Shown piece after piece: positions 39,354 through 46,921 of a stretch of DNA of 64,000 bases (position 1 is its first letter; each line of letters begins with the position of its first letter). The stretch is from Thalassolituus marinus (lineage in GTDB: Bacteria > Pseudomonadota > Gammaproteobacteria > Pseudomonadales > Oceanobacteraceae), in the NCBI RefSeq assembly GCF_020320395.1, contig NZ_JAEDAH010000001.1:1-64000 (forward strand), given 5' to 3'. The notes beneath the pieces were generated by a model, which was not told the origin of the DNA, did not search any database, and saw nothing but the letters and a program-made list of their open reading frames with translations. The translations under genes were made by a program, and so were the position numbers.

Positions 39354-41552
39354 TCACTTCTCCGTGTGGCGGAAGACCCCATCCCAGCCTTCCGCCGGCG
39401 GATTCTGTTGCAGCGATTCAATACGCTGGCGATATACCTGATACAGCACACGATCTGATTCACTTTGCAGCTCATCCAGAACAGCCAGTGCCTGTTGCCA
39501 GTTTTGTGACCGGTACGCTTCTATCATGCACTGATAGTGCTGTAATTCATGCTGTTCAGCGGCACTCACCTGCCCTTGTGGACATAGTGGTTCAAACACG
39601 CTGACTGGCTCATTCTTACCCTTCACCTGAATACGATCGACAAAGCGATAAACGAATCCGGGAGCCTGAGCCTGAGTCGTCTCACTGACGAGAATTTTTG
39701 CCCCGTAGTACTTAGTGATGCTTTCCAGACGCGAGCCCAGATTCACAGAATCACCCAGCACCGTATAAGCACGACGGTAGGAGGAGCCCATGTCACCAAC
39801 GTTCATTGGCCCCGTATTGATACCAATTCCGATGGCAATCGGAGGCCAGCCGCGAGCAACAAAATCTGCACTGAGGGCGGTCGTGGTTTCCTGCATCTGA
39901 AGCGCGGCGGCAACCGCATGATGAGCATGCTGCTGATCATCCAGAGGCGCCCCCCAGAATGCCATCACCATGTCGCCGACGTATTTATCAATGGTGCCCT
40001 CGTGATCAAAAATCACTTTCGTCACCGGCGTAAAATAACTGTTCAGTAAGGCTTTCAGCTCGGAAGCTGTCAGGCTCTCCGACATATTGGTGAAGCTGCG
40101 TATATCGCTGAACAGTACCGTCATTTCCTTACTTTCACCGGCAAACTGATAGGCCGCCGGATCGGCCAGCATGCGATCAATATGCGCTGGCGGCACGTAC
40201 TGATCAAACATACCTTTCAGTACCCGGCGGCTCACGCTTTCACGAATAAAACCCCATGCCATATTCATCATGGTCAGGCTGCCAACCATCAACAGCAAAG
40301 AAGCCATGGGTAAGTCCAGCCGGTGCACCATCCACAACCAGAGGTTACCGGCTATCACCAGTAAAGCTGCCGCTCCGCTGAGCGCAATAGACGCCACCGG
40401 GCCTGCTGCCGGTAGCCAGAAAGCGAGTATCAGACCGATCAGGCACAGAGCCGCAGCGGTCGCTCCCGCTTCCCACTCTGGCCGGTAAGGGAAGCCATCG
40501 TTCAGCATGGCATCAATGATATTGGCGTGAACCTCGACCCCGGGATACTGAGTGCCAACCGGAGTGGCTCTGAGGTCCGACAAGCCCAGTGCCGATGTAC
40601 CGACCAGAACGATGGCACCCTCCAGCTGCTTCGTGTCTGCACGACCGCTGAGGACGTCTGCTGCCGGAACATAGGGGAAAGTACGGCGCCCACCACGATA
40701 CGGCACTGTCACCCAACCGGAAGCGTCCGTGCGCGCCTTCAGTCCGCTGAGCGTGATATTGCGGATCGCTTCTACCGAACCGATTCGCGCCGTATCAATA
40801 TTCACATTGCGATCAAACAGATAAGCCATCAGCGTGGCCAGCGAGAGTGAGGGGTACAGCTGCCCATCATGCCGGATCAACAGCGGGGAACGACGAATAG
40901 CACCGTCAGAATCAGCAAAGGTGGTTACAAAGCCACCGCCAGCCGCAGCTGATTGCAACAGTGGCAGATTGGCGGCATAACCTGGCTTGTTAACCACCAC
41001 CAGACTGTCTCCGGCGCTGCCTGTCAGGCTATCGATGCCGTCAGGCAACTGGCCGACTGAGATTGCCTCATCGAGAAAGAAGAAACCCAGCACGACATCC
41101 GTCGCCGGGAGTTCTTCAGCGAAATGCTGATCACCATCGACCTGACGACGCCAGTGTTCCGGTGCTTTCCAGTCTTCGCCATCGCGCAGCAGGCGCTGGC
41201 GAATTTCATCGACAGGATTACGTTCAGGCTCAGAAAAGACCACATCAAAGGCCACGACAGTCACGCCATAGCCTGCCAGGGCAGCTACCAGCTCTGCCAG
41301 CTTATGGCGACTCCAGGGCCAGCGACCTTCCTGCGCCAACGATTGCTCATCAATGTCGATAATAACAATCGGCTGCTCACCGATAGGAGTGGGTTTTAAA
41401 GAAAGCGCCGTGGTAAAACGCCAGTCATAGAGCAGGTAATCGAGACGACTGAGCCAACGCGATGCCCCCTGTGGTTGCAGCGCCAGAATCAGAAATAAGA
41501 AGGTAATAACAACACCTGCCATTGCCGGCAGGCGTTTGCGCTGGAGCCGCAT
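39354..41552 (-). CDS. CHASE2-domain class III adenylate cyclase
   Basis: 732 aa: membrane helix 11-28, periplasmic CHASE2 sensor domain (about 30-350: YDWRFT, VIIDIDEQSLAQEGRWPWSR, FDVVFSE, VLVGTSALGLSDLRATPVG), three membrane helices (about 362-436), then the cyclase domain from 475. Metal-binding D483 (FSDIRSF) and D527 (DKYVGDMVMAFWG) are present, as are K523 for purine recognition, N604 and R608. It is therefore likely active, and the Lys favours ATP. It converges on the FecR-domain gene with 3 bp between stops. The upstream gene in the same direction is 63 bp away, so a shared transcript is likely. Confidence 0.9.
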   Translation of the reverse strand: MRLQRKRLPAMAGVVITFLFLILALQPQGASRWLSRLDYLLYDWRFTTALSLKPTPIGEQPIVIIDIDEQSLAQEGRWPWSRHKLAELVAALAGYGVTVVAFDVVFSEPERNPVDEIRQRLLRDGEDWKAPEHWRRQVDGDQHFAEELPATDVVLGFFFLDEAISVGQLPDGIDSLTGSAGDSLVVVNKPGYAANLPLLQSAAAGGGFVTTFADSDGAIRRSPLLIRHDGQLYPSLSLATLMAYLFDRNVNIDTARIGSVEAIRNITLSGLKARTDASGWVTVPYRGGRRTFPYVPAADVLSGRADTKQLEGAIVLVGTSALGLSDLRATPVGTQYPGVEVHANIIDAMLNDGFPYRPEWEAGATAAALCLIGLILAFWLPAAGPVASIALSGAAALLVIAGNLWLWMVHRLDLPMASLLLMVGSLTMMNMAWGFIRESVSRRVLKGMFDQYVPPAHIDRMLADPAAYQFAGESKEMTVLFSDIRSFTNMSESLTASELKALLNSYFTPVTKVIFDHEGTIDKYVGDMVMAFWGAPLDDQQHAHHAVAAALQMQETTTALSADFVARGWPPIAIGIGINTGPMNVGDMGSSYRRAYTVLGDSVNLGSRLESITKYYGAKILVSETTQAQAPGFVYRFVDRIQVKGKNEPVSVFEPLCPQGQVSAAEQHELQHYQCMIEAYRSQNWQQALAVLDELQSESDRVLYQVYRQRIESLQQNPPAEGWDGVFRHTEK

Positions 41553-41615
41553 CAGAGATTCCGTTCCTGTTCAGTATTCCGGAACCCTATCACAGCACCA
41601 GCCGGTGCAGAAGAA

Positions 41616-41918
41616 TCAGGCGACAACCTGTCCGCGGTAGATTTTCTGAGAGCGATTCGCCGTGCGACTGGCATCATCCATCAGCACCGCACTGCCGCGG
41701 TAAACCCTCACCACTTCAACCTGAGCAGCGGATGGTTCTTCCGATGGCAGAAAGTCTTCAATCATCTGCAGCAATTCGTGGCTGACGCCACTTTTCACCA
41801 GCAGACGCAGGTCGTGCTCCAGCGTTGGTGAATCGTAGTGAATCACACAACCCTGCTCTTCTTTAGCAAGTCGTTTTATTTTCTGCAGTAAAGCAATGTT
41901 ACGACGGTTAAATTCCAT
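41616..41918 (-). CDS. Hypothetical 100-aa protein under a Fur box
   Basis: 100 aa, no signal peptide or membrane helix; helical N-terminal half (RRNIALLQKIKRLAKEEQG, LEHDLRLLVKSGVSHELLQMIEDFL), then a basic polar C-terminal half. One cysteine. I do not recognise a family. A GGGGGA ribosome site is present, and a near-consensus Fur box lies 31 bases upstream of the start. The CHASE2 cyclase follows after 63 bp with no terminator between. Confidence 0.7.
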   Translation of the reverse strand: MEFNRRNIALLQKIKRLAKEEQGCVIHYDSPTLEHDLRLLVKSGVSHELLQMIEDFLPSEEPSAAQVEVVRVYRGSAVLMDDASRTANRSQKIYRGQVVA

Positions 41919-41948
41919 GTGCTTTCCCCCGGCAGCATGACATTCTGT

Positions 41949-41969
41949 TAATGATAGAAATTATCATTA
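41949..41969 (-). promoter_or_regulatory. Fur box
   Basis: Perfect palindrome TAATGATA-GAAAT-TATCATTA. The core TGATAGAAATTATCA matches 7-1-7 Fur consensus TGATAAT-N-ATTATCA at 12 of 14 fixed positions. It lies where the promoter of the leftward 100-aa gene should be; the glycosyltransferase gene to its right ends here, so it is not the target. Confidence 0.75.
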
Positions 41970-41987
41970 CCTACCGGGTTGCAATGC

Positions 41988-43145
41988 TCATACCAGAGTT
42001 TCAACTGTCGACTGAGCTTTACCTTCTGCTTCGCGTATCACTTCGTGAAGAATCCGCTCAAAGCGCCCCGCCACGCTATGCCAGCTGGCTTTCTCTGCTT
42101 CTTTACGAGCCTCGATTCCCTGTTTTTTTACATCAGACGCCAGCAGCGTTAACGTGGCCTGAATGAATTCTTCATCATTTGTGCACTTTGCCAGTTCACC
42201 GTTCTTTCCGGAGCACACATGAAGTGCAGCCGCTGCCATATCAAACGCCACCACAGGCAAACCGCTGGCCATCGCCTCAAGAACGACAAGACCAAAGGTT
42301 TCCGTCAGACTTGGAAAAATAAAGGCATCAGCTGAAGCAAAATGACGCGCCAGCGCTTCGCCGGTCTGCACGCCGGCAAAGATAATCTGCGGGAACCGCT
42401 GCTGTAATTCAGTACGCAAAGGGCCATCGCCAACCATAACCAGACGAGTGTCAGGCCGACTCAGACAGGCGCGCTGCCAGGCCTTTATCGCCAGCGGGAT
42501 GTTTTTTTCAGCGGCAATCCGCCCCACATACAACAGCACGGGTACTGCACTATCGGCCCCCCATTGTTCACGCAGGTGCGATGAGCGTGCCTGAGGATGA
42601 AATAACTGACAATCAACACCGTGCGGCAATACTTCAACACGCTGGAAGCCGCTGGCGCACAAATCATTCGCCACGTCCGCCGAAGGCACGATGGTTCGTG
42701 CCGTACGATTGTGGAAACGTCGTAACCAGGCCAGCGCCAGAGTTTTCAGCCAGCCGATACCGTAGTAACCACTGTAGCGATGGAAATTGGTGTGAAAAGC
42801 ACTGACCACCGGAATGCCACGCAAGCGGGCTTCATTGAAAGCGGCCCAGCCCAGCGGCCCCTCCGTAGCAATGTACACCACATCCGGCTGATAGCTGTCC
42901 CACACGCGGGTAATCCGCCGTCTTACCGGTAAACCGAGTTGCAGGTCAGGATACATAGGAATACGTACACCCGGCGTCCAGACTTCTTCGTGCTCTGGAC
43001 ACCAGTCCCGGTCAGGACGGGTACGGATAATCTGAATGCGGATATCAGCCGACAGCGACTTCAGCAGCTGACGCAGGGAATTGGCGACACCGTTAACGTC
43101 GGGAACGTAGGTTTCGGTGACAACCGCTAAGCGAAGGGTATTCAT
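41988..43145 (-). CDS. Glycosyltransferase family 4, diacylglycerol-type
   Basis: 385-aa GT-B fold retaining glycosyltransferase. N-terminal acceptor side VVTETYVPDVNGVANSL; C-terminal donor side LLYVGRIAAEKNIPLAIKAW, MVGDGPLRTELQ and the EX7E motif in TETFGLVVLEAMASG. VTETxxPxVNGV is seen in MgtA/SqdX-like lipid glycosyltransferases, so a glycolipid product is plausible. It is clearly paralogous to the gene at 54628. It follows the GAF-Fis gene by 78 bp on the same strand. Confidence 0.85.
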   Translation of the reverse strand: MNTLRLAVVTETYVPDVNGVANSLRQLLKSLSADIRIQIIRTRPDRDWCPEHEEVWTPGVRIPMYPDLQLGLPVRRRITRVWDSYQPDVVYIATEGPLGWAAFNEARLRGIPVVSAFHTNFHRYSGYYGIGWLKTLALAWLRRFHNRTARTIVPSADVANDLCASGFQRVEVLPHGVDCQLFHPQARSSHLREQWGADSAVPVLLYVGRIAAEKNIPLAIKAWQRACLSRPDTRLVMVGDGPLRTELQQRFPQIIFAGVQTGEALARHFASADAFIFPSLTETFGLVVLEAMASGLPVVAFDMAAAALHVCSGKNGELAKCTNDEEFIQATLTLLASDVKKQGIEARKEAEKASWHSVAGRFERILHEVIREAEGKAQSTVETLV

Positions 43146-43223
43146 GAACAGACAACACTCTGGGACTTCAGACTCCAGTGTGCCGTCGCGTCCATGACAC
43201 TTTAATGAAGAACAGCCTCTGGC

Positions 43224-43925
43224 TCAGCACTCAGCAGACAGTTTCGACAGTCGGTAGCGCAGCTGGCGAGGGGTCAGCCCCAGAACTTTGGCGGCCATGG
43301 TCTTGTTACCACTGCACTTTTCAATGGCGGCATGAATATCGCTCAGTTCATCGGCCTGTACACGCTGGTAAGGACGGGCATACAGCGTTTTAAAGTTTGG
43401 TACCACCTGAGTGGCCAACAGGTGTGCGATCTGAGCAGCAAAGAAGTTAACCAGTGACAGGTCAAGCTCAGCACTACGGGCACCGCGCAGGTCAATCACC
43501 ATGACGGCCAGCACAGACTGACGCAGCAGCAATGGCACCAGCAGACAACGGTCAGTTTTGCTCAGAGAGTCAGCGTACGGCTCGAAGCGTTCCGGACGTT
43601 CACTACCCTCTTTGATCACCAGCCACTCACGGGACTCAAACTGACGGCACAACGCATGCTGTACAGCAAAGCTGTAAACACCGTTAGTCACACCCGTTGA
43701 GCAATACTGAGCCTTGAAGCGGCTTGGAGCGTCCGGCAGAGCAATAGAGACATTACTCAACCCCGTTTGCTCAGCCACCAGCATCAGCAGCTGCTGAATG
43801 CTTTCGTCATCGTGGTAACGGCTTTCCAGAATTTCCGTTACACAGTTCAGCCAGGCTCCTGGCATAGCACTGTTAGCGGCGTTCTGACGGTAATCCTGCA
43901 TATCGGCAATCTTGTACATAGGCAT
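43224..43925 (-). CDS. GAF-Fis regulator lacking an AAA+ domain
   Basis: 233 aa. Residues about 30-175 form a GAF domain (LLMLVAEQTGLSNVSIALPD, RCLLVPLLLRQSVLAVMVIDLRG). The C-terminus (about 190-230) is a Fis-type HTH: IHAAIEKCSGNKTMAAKVLG and then LTPRQLRYRLSKL, very like the NifA/NtrC-family DNA-binding domain. The central AAA+ sigma-54 activation domain is absent, so it cannot open sigma-54 promoters alone. GGAGG lies eight bases before the ATG, and its own promoter is a sigma-54 type. Probably binds DNA as a modulator or repressor; inference. Confidence 0.85.
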   Translation of the reverse strand: MPMYKIADMQDYRQNAANSAMPGAWLNCVTEILESRYHDDESIQQLLMLVAEQTGLSNVSIALPDAPSRFKAQYCSTGVTNGVYSFAVQHALCRQFESREWLVIKEGSERPERFEPYADSLSKTDRCLLVPLLLRQSVLAVMVIDLRGARSAELDLSLVNFFAAQIAHLLATQVVPNFKTLYARPYQRVQADELSDIHAAIEKCSGNKTMAAKVLGLTPRQLRYRLSKLSAEC

Positions 43926-43954
43926 AGGCTGTTCCTCCTGAATACTTATGCCTT

Positions 43955-43970
43955 CGCAAAGACCGTACCA
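43955..43970 (-). promoter_or_regulatory. Sigma-54 promoter of the GAF-Fis gene
   Basis: On the minus strand TGGTACG-GTCT-TTGCG matches TGGYACG-N4-TTGCW at all but the last base, with GG-N10-GC spacing. The implied start site near 43945 leaves about 20 nt of leader before the ATG at 43925, containing the GGAGG site. Confidence 0.75.
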
Positions 43971-44029
43971 GCTCTGTCAAATACGCTGAAAACGCAGGAA
44001 TCAAGGGATTCAACGCGCAAAATCAGGAT

Positions 44030-44062
44030 TTAAAACGACAAACGGCGCATTAAATGCGCCAT
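44030..44062 (-). terminator. Probable terminator of the DUF4404-CBS unit
   Basis: Stem GGCGCAT-TTA-ATGCGCC on the minus strand, followed by GTTTGTCGTTTT. The T tract is interrupted, so efficiency is uncertain. It lies about 60 bases past the CBS gene stop. Confidence 0.6.
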
Positions 44063-44120
44063 TTGTTAACATTGCGGGATTCGCCGGGAATCATTTTGGT
44101 GCAGATTGTGTGTTTTATAA

Positions 44121-44555
44121 TCAGGCCACACCCGGATCATCCGCAGGCAGATACTCTTTCTGCAACCAATGGGCGAATCCCCGACAAGCATCCTGACTGG
44201 TCAGAATGCCGGCCAGTTTGTCCTGACGCATCACCAGCACTGCAGAAATTCCCTGCTCCGCCATACCAAGCAGAACCACATCCAGCCGGGTATGAAGATC
44301 GACCTGTTTCAACTGGCGTCGGCACATATCACCGGCGGACAACTCACCCAGCTCGGTCACTGAGTGCCCCGGCTGCTGCGCCAGGCGCAGATCTTCAGTA
44401 GTCAGCAGGCCAACCACCTCATGACCATTCATTACCGGCAGGTGATGACAGTTATGTTCAGCCATCACCTCAGCCGCCTGCGGCAACGGCAGGCTTTCAT
44501 CCACATGTACCGGAAAGGCCGTCATGACCTCTGCAAGTGTTGGCATATGACGCAT
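44121..44555 (-). CDS. CBS-domain pair protein
   Basis: 144 aa made of two CBS motifs (a Bateman module) and little else: VMTAFPVHVDESLPLPQAAEVM to VGLLTTEDL, then HTRLDVVLLGMAEQ to LAGILTSQD. Such modules bind adenine nucleotides and regulate partners; the partner is unknown. Start at MRHMPTLAEV has AGGAGA upstream; the 40-codon upstream extension lies mostly in the preceding gene. 16 bp behind DUF4404. Confidence 0.9.
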   Translation of the reverse strand: MRHMPTLAEVMTAFPVHVDESLPLPQAAEVMAEHNCHHLPVMNGHEVVGLLTTEDLRLAQQPGHSVTELGELSAGDMCRRQLKQVDLHTRLDVVLLGMAEQGISAVLVMRQDKLAGILTSQDACRGFAHWLQKEYLPADDPGVA

Positions 44556-44571
44556 AACTGTCTCCTGTTGA

Positions 44572-44823
44572 TCAGACGCCGATGCGTCCGAGTGTATCAA
44601 CGATCTGACGCAGAATTTCTGCCAGTGCCGGATGCTCCTGTTCAAACTGAACAGCCTGTTCCTGCACCCGCTCACTCAGGTCAGCAGCATTGCCAACTTC
44701 CAGCTCGCCGATATCGACAGCAATCTGTTGCAGCAGGGACTGGGTTTCATCATCAACCTGTGGGGATTCCTTCAGGGTTTCATGCAGCGCCTGCAGCTGT
44801 TGTTTCAGTTCATTCCTGGGCAT
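44572..44823 (-). CDS. DUF4404 family protein
   Basis: 83-aa acidic helical protein beginning MPRNELKQQLQALHETL, the DUF4404 hallmark. Function unknown. It leads a two-gene unit with the CBS protein and lies just downstream of an ANR-like promoter. Confidence 0.82.
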   Translation of the reverse strand: MPRNELKQQLQALHETLKESPQVDDETQSLLQQIAVDIGELEVGNAADLSERVQEQAVQFEQEHPALAEILRQIVDTLGRIGV

Positions 44824-44849
44824 AACTTCATTCCTCGTTCAGATACCTC

Positions 44850-44890
44850 AGTCTAACAACAGCCAACGGTTCAAGGCTAATCCAGATCAA
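44850..44890 (-). promoter_or_regulatory. Probable ANR/FNR promoter of DUF4404-CBS
   Basis: On the minus strand TTGAT-CTGG-ATTAG (44877-44890) matches 8 of 10 FNR positions, and a -10 TAGACT sits at 44850-44855. The box centre is about 40.5 bp from the implied start site, the same geometry as the CcoM-like promoter. The box overlaps the end of the upstream gene. Confidence 0.5.
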
Positions 44891-45396
44891 TACAAGGCGT
44901 GGAAACTGAATGGAATCCGGCTCTGCTTTGCCATCGCCTGCAGCGGCGCACGGTTAGCATTGTCGCCGACATACAACAGCGTTGCCTGTTGCAGATCCAG
45001 AGTGGACAGCTCCGGCAAAATCAGCCGCAATGTATGCAGAATGGCAGCATGACTGGTCGACAGCGGGGCCCAAACCAGCGGACGTCCCTGACAGGAAGTC
45101 AGTAGCGACAGCAGGGCTGCTGCGTTGTCAGCAACCGGGTCACGGGGATTAACGTAGAAAAAATAAAGTGGCAGAGAAGCCGTAGCACCGATGCGATCCA
45201 TCTGGTGCCAGATCAACGGCCAGGCGTCATCAATTAACTGCGATAGCTGCGGAGTGAACCCTACGACACCCTGGCGTTTCGGATCATCGGGAATATTCAC
45301 CACACTGGCAGCCAGACCATCACGGCGATACACCGCAGCAGGCTGATTCAGCGTGTACGCAGCATCGTGCAGCGCCGTCGCCGTTGACAGACTCAT
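44887..45396 (-). CDS. Hypothetical protein, 169 aa
   Basis: No family recognised. No signal peptide or membrane helix. The sequence alternates predicted strands and helices (PLYFFYVNPRDPVADNAAALL, LQQATLLYVGDNANRAP), like a small alpha/beta protein. AAGGAG precedes the ATG. It stands between DUF2788 and DUF4404 on the same strand, with about 110 bp in front of it. Confidence 0.65.
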   Translation of the reverse strand: MSLSTATALHDAAYTLNQPAAVYRRDGLAASVVNIPDDPKRQGVVGFTPQLSQLIDDAWPLIWHQMDRIGATASLPLYFFYVNPRDPVADNAAALLSLLTSCQGRPLVWAPLSTSHAAILHTLRLILPELSTLDLQQATLLYVGDNANRAPLQAMAKQSRIPFSFHALY

Positions 45397-45510
45397 AACA
45401 ACTCCTTGTTGTTCGCTTCACCGGGAAGCCTTCATCCATGTATAGACAAATATTCGGCCAACTGCGAATCAACTCGTCCAGAGTGTCAGCTGGCGGCCTT
45501 GCCCAGAGCC

Positions 45511-45711
45511 TCAGAAGTCGAGAAATTCAACCAGAACCGTTTTGATAATAAAACCCAACATGCCCAGTCCCAGGGCGAAAAACAGGATAAACATACCAAA
45601 TTTACCGGCATTGGAACGCTTACCAAGATCCCAGACAATGAAGAACATAAAACCGATGAGAATCGTTATACCGATTGTCATGGAAAGGCTTTCAAACTGT
45701 TCTGCATTCAT
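45511..45711 (-). CDS. DUF2788 small membrane protein
   Basis: 66 aa with two membrane helices: SMTIGITILIGFMFFIVWDL and KFGMFILFFALGLGMLGFII. The FIVWDL..KRSNAGKFG centre is the DUF2788 pattern. Function unknown. The start has no strong ribosome-binding site. Confidence 0.85.
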   Translation of the reverse strand: MNAEQFESLSMTIGITILIGFMFFIVWDLGKRSNAGKFGMFILFFALGLGMLGFIIKTVLVEFLDF

Positions 45712-45843
45712 ATCAGGGGCCCGTGCTTAGCATCCAAAAAGAGCGCGTATGTTACTCAGGGCTGCACTGCAGCGCTACCCCGGGTATGATGTCCGGCGTC
45801 AGACTCACGTACCATTTCAAATAATAATAAAGAGGTAACTAAC

Positions 45844-46863
45844 ATGCGTTTGCGCGCCTGTTCCGTTCTGCTGACCCTTGCAACGTCAGCTCTGCTCACT
45901 ATCAGCTCAGCCGCTACGGCAGAAATCATCGACCGCTCGTTCTGTGTTTTTGACCCGGTGGGTGCGAAGGGGCCGGTATTCGATGCCATGCGCGATTATC
46001 AGGCAGCAGCGTTAGGCTGGGGCGTGAACTTTGAATTAAGGGCCTACACCAGCGAAGCCGTAGTCACGGCCGATTTTAACGCCGGGAAATGTGACGCGAT
46101 GGGAGTTACCGGAACCCGCGTACGTCCCTATAACAGCTTTACCGCCAGTATCGAAGCTCTCGGTGGTGTCAGCGATTACCAGCAGTTGCAGACCCTGATT
46201 GCCATGCTGGCCAAGCCACAAGCCAGCAAGTACATGAAGCAGGGGAAGTATGAAGTTGCCGGCATCATGCCAGGCGGGGCGGTGTACGTTTTTGTGCGCG
46301 ACAAGGCTATCAATTCAGTGGAAGCCGCCGCGGGTAAACGCATAGCCACACTGGATTACGACCAGGCATCGCTGAAAGTCGTGGAGCACATCGGTGCCAC
46401 CATGGTGCCTTCAACTGTGGCTACCTTTGCCCCGCGCTTTAATAATGGTGATGTGGATATCGCTTACGCGCCTGCTATTGCCTACCAGCCTTTCGAAATG
46501 TACAAAGGGCTTGGCGAAAAAGGCGGTATCTACCAGTTCAGTCTGGCGCAGATGAATTTCCAGCTGGTTGTTCAGGCCGACCGTTTTCCTCAGGGCTTTG
46601 CCCAGGCCAGTCGTGATTACGCCTTCCGCCATTTTGATCAGGCAATGGAGCACATCCGTCAGGCCGAGAGTGATATTCCGCAAAATTACTGGCAGAAGTT
46701 ACCGCCTGAAATGGAAACGGACTACAAGGAAATGCTGCGTCAGATCCGTGTCAGTCTGACCAATGATGGCGTCTACGATCCACGCATGATGAAACTGATG
46801 TTCCGTCTCCGCTGTCGTGCCGAACCAGGCCACTATGAGTGTGCAGAAAAGCTTGAGGGCTGA
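45844..46863 (+). CDS. Putative solute-binding protein, AdeT family
   Basis: 339-aa periplasmic protein (signal peptide to about residue 26, SAATA-E). It resembles the AdeT1/2 family named after Acinetobacter proteins first linked to aminoglycoside efflux; the fold is that of TRAP/ABC binding proteins (CVFDPVGAKGPVFDAM, GKCDAMGVTGTRVRPYNSFTAS, GGVSDYQQLQTL). Two or more cysteines near the C-terminus (RLRCRAEPGHYECAEK) may pair. No transporter genes are adjacent, so the ligand and partner are unknown. AGAGGT precedes the ATG. Confidence 0.8.
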   Translation: MRLRACSVLLTLATSALLTISSAATAEIIDRSFCVFDPVGAKGPVFDAMRDYQAAALGWGVNFELRAYTSEAVVTADFNAGKCDAMGVTGTRVRPYNSFTASIEALGGVSDYQQLQTLIAMLAKPQASKYMKQGKYEVAGIMPGGAVYVFVRDKAINSVEAAAGKRIATLDYDQASLKVVEHIGATMVPSTVATFAPRFNNGDVDIAYAPAIAYQPFEMYKGLGEKGGIYQFSLAQMNFQLVVQADRFPQGFAQASRDYAFRHFDQAMEHIRQAESDIPQNYWQKLPPEMETDYKEMLRQIRVSLTNDGVYDPRMMKLMFRLRCRAEPGHYECAEKLEG

Positions 46864-46921
46864 TGAATTCCTGACACATCCGTTACAATGCCTGCAGGCG
46901 AGTAACGGATGTTGAGCACTC

